From NCBI GenBank assembly GCA_028277295.1, contig JANQGN010000252.1, forward strand, positions 1 through 6,613: a stretch of DNA of 6,613 nucleotides. The letters run 5' to 3'. Below, one piece after another: positions 5,667 through 6,613 of this stretch. A program made the position numbers and the translations under genes. Position 1 is the first letter of the stretch, and each line of letters opens with the position of its first letter. The stretch comes from Rhodospira sp. Its GTDB lineage: Bacteria; Pseudomonadota; Alphaproteobacteria; Rhodospirillales; Rhodospirillaceae. The notes below the pieces were generated by a model, which searched no databases, had not been told where the DNA came from, and saw nothing but the letters and a program-made list of their open reading frames with translations.

Positions 5667-5709
5667 ACGAAAACACCGGCGTCCGCCCAGCGGGCGCAGG
5701 TGTCTTCGT
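5667..5709 (-). terminator. Likely dnaA transcription terminator
   Basis: A two-level hairpin 44 bases after the dnaA stop. ACGAA (5667-5671) pairs with TTCGT (5705-5709), ACACC (5673-5677) with GGTGT (5699-5703), and an inner CGCCC/GGGCG stem (5684-5696) closes an AGC loop. On the minus strand the GGTGT arm runs directly into TTTTCG, as in an intrinsic terminator. The outer pairing is nearly symmetric, so it may also stop plus-strand transcripts. Confidence 0.6.
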
Positions 5710-5752
5710 GCCGGTATCGTGTGTTTGACCGGCTGGCGCGGCCGTGGACCCG

Positions 5753-6613
5753 TCAGCTTTCCAGCATGCGCCGCAACAGGTCCACGTCCTCGGCGAAACC
5801 GGAATCGGTGCGGCACAGCTCTTCCACCTTGCGGGCGGCATGCATGACCGTGGTGTGGTCGCGGCCGCCGAACTTGCGGCCGATCTCCGGCAGCGAACGT
5901 TGCGTCAGTTGCTTCGACAGGTACATGGCCACCTGCCGGGGGCGGGCCACCGAGCGGCTGCGCCGCGCCGAGGACATGTCGGAGACGCGGATGTTGTAGT
6001 GCTCGGCCACCTTCTTCTGGATTTCCTCGATGGTGACCCGGCGGTCGTGGGCGCGCAGCAGGTCGTGGAGCACGTCGCGCGCCGCATCCAGGGTGATGTC
6101 GCGGCCAACCAGTTGGGCGTGGGCCACCAGCCGGGTGAGCGCGCCTTCCACCTCGCGGCCGTTGGACATGATCTTGTGGGCGATGAACTCCAGCACCTTG
6201 GGGGGCACCTCGACACCAAGCTGCTCGGCCTTGGACACCAGGATGCCCAGGCGCAGTTCATAGGTGGTCGGGTGAATGTCGGCCACCAGGCCCATGGCCA
6301 GGCGCGAGCGCAGGCGGTTGCCGATCTCCTCCAGGTCATTGGGGGACTTGTCGGCGGACAGCACGATCTGCCGGCCCTGGTCCACCAGGGCGTTGAAGGT
6401 GTGAAAGAACTCCTCCTGGGTGGACTCCTTGCCGCTGATGAACTGTACGTCGTCGATCATCAGCACATCCACCGAGCGGAACTGCTCCTTGAACGAGATG
6501 GTGTCCTGCAGGCGCAGGGCGCGGATGAAGCTGTACATGAACTTCTCCGCGGACAGGTAGGCGACACGGCGGTCCGGTCGTCCGTCGCGGATATGGTGGG
6601 CGATGGCGTGCAT
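5753..6613 (-). CDS. dnaA: Chromosomal replication initiator protein DnaA, C-terminal part
   Basis: The last 286 codons; the gene continues past the right edge, and the Met at the edge is an internal residue just after where Walker A (GLGKTH) should be. DnaA binds DnaA boxes at the origin, forms an ATP-dependent filament and opens the duplex. In fragment numbering: Walker B VLMIDD (50-55), sensor 1 LSADKSP (85-91), the box VII arginine-finger segment GNRLRSRL (98-105), sensor 2 GREVEGALTRL (152-162), the basic loop of domain IV (SSARRSRSVARPRQ, 214-227) and the DnaA signature GGRDHTTVMHAARKVE (249-264), which reads the DnaA box. All look intact. Wording is alphaproteobacterial. The stop is followed by 169 non-coding bases and a convergent gene, so dnaN is not directly downstream as it is in many bacteria. 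Confidence 0.98.
   Translation of the reverse strand: MHAIAHHIRDGRPDRRVAYLSAEKFMYSFIRALRLQDTISFKEQFRSVDVLMIDDVQFISGKESTQEEFFHTFNALVDQGRQIVLSADKSPNDLEEIGNRLRSRLAMGLVADIHPTTYELRLGILVSKAEQLGVEVPPKVLEFIAHKIMSNGREVEGALTRLVAHAQLVGRDITLDAARDVLHDLLRAHDRRVTIEEIQKKVAEHYNIRVSDMSSARRSRSVARPRQVAMYLSKQLTQRSLPEIGRKFGGRDHTTVMHAARKVEELCRTDSGFAEDVDLLRRMLES

Noticed and set aside
1..6613. tRNA genes, CRISPR arrays, insertion sequences and attachment sites.
   Set aside because: Reading both strands by eye, I found no tRNA T-arm context, no regularly spaced repeats, no transposase or integrase coding sequence and no paired terminal repeats.

Overview
The window is very GC-rich DNA from a proteobacterium, most likely an alphaproteobacterium near the Rhodospirillales. 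The DnaA fragment carries the alphaproteobacterial wording of the family (the stretch after Walker B, 'SADKSP', 'VADIHPTTYELRLGIL'). The dihydropteroate synthase has a long N-terminal extension, and no gene shows signs of recent transfer. The genus cannot be settled from this sequence.

Positions 1-3465 (possibly to 3513), minus strand: a tightly packed operon. It is transcribed as a GT4-type glycosyltransferase, a MurG/COG4671-like glycosyltransferase, a NodB-like polysaccharide deacetylase, and the first 82 codons of an OppD/DppD-type ABC transporter ATPase that leaves the window on the left. Each of the three junctions is a 4-base stop/start overlap (ATGA, ATGA, GTGA), so the four products are probably made together. 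The set looks like a small pathway for building, deacetylating and perhaps moving a glycan or glycolipid. The substrate is unknown.

Positions 3466-3811: a divergent intergenic region with a perfect 6+6 inverted repeat, a short run of degenerate hexamers and a GC-rich hairpin. It presumably holds the promoters of the glycan operon and of folP.

Positions 3812-4945, plus strand: folP, dihydropteroate synthase of folate synthesis. All recognisable catalytic motifs are present, preceded by about 108 extra residues.

Positions 4946-5262: non-coding. It contains a TTGACA element overlapping an inverted repeat, a string resembling a tmRNA 5' end (probably chance) and a duplicated Shine-Dalgarno sequence.

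Positions 5263-5583, plus strand: a small exported protein made almost entirely of one SH3b-like domain with four cysteines.

Positions 5584-5752: the convergent gap between that gene and dnaA, with two clear hairpins likely to end transcription from both sides.

Positions 5753-6613, minus strand: the C-terminal 286 residues of the replication initiator DnaA; the N-terminus and Walker A lie beyond the right edge. dnaN does not follow dnaA here and no DnaA box was seen by eye, so this is probably not the origin itself.

The most promising lead for undescribed biology is the four-gene glycan operon. The small SH3b protein and the folP N-terminal extension are secondary leads.
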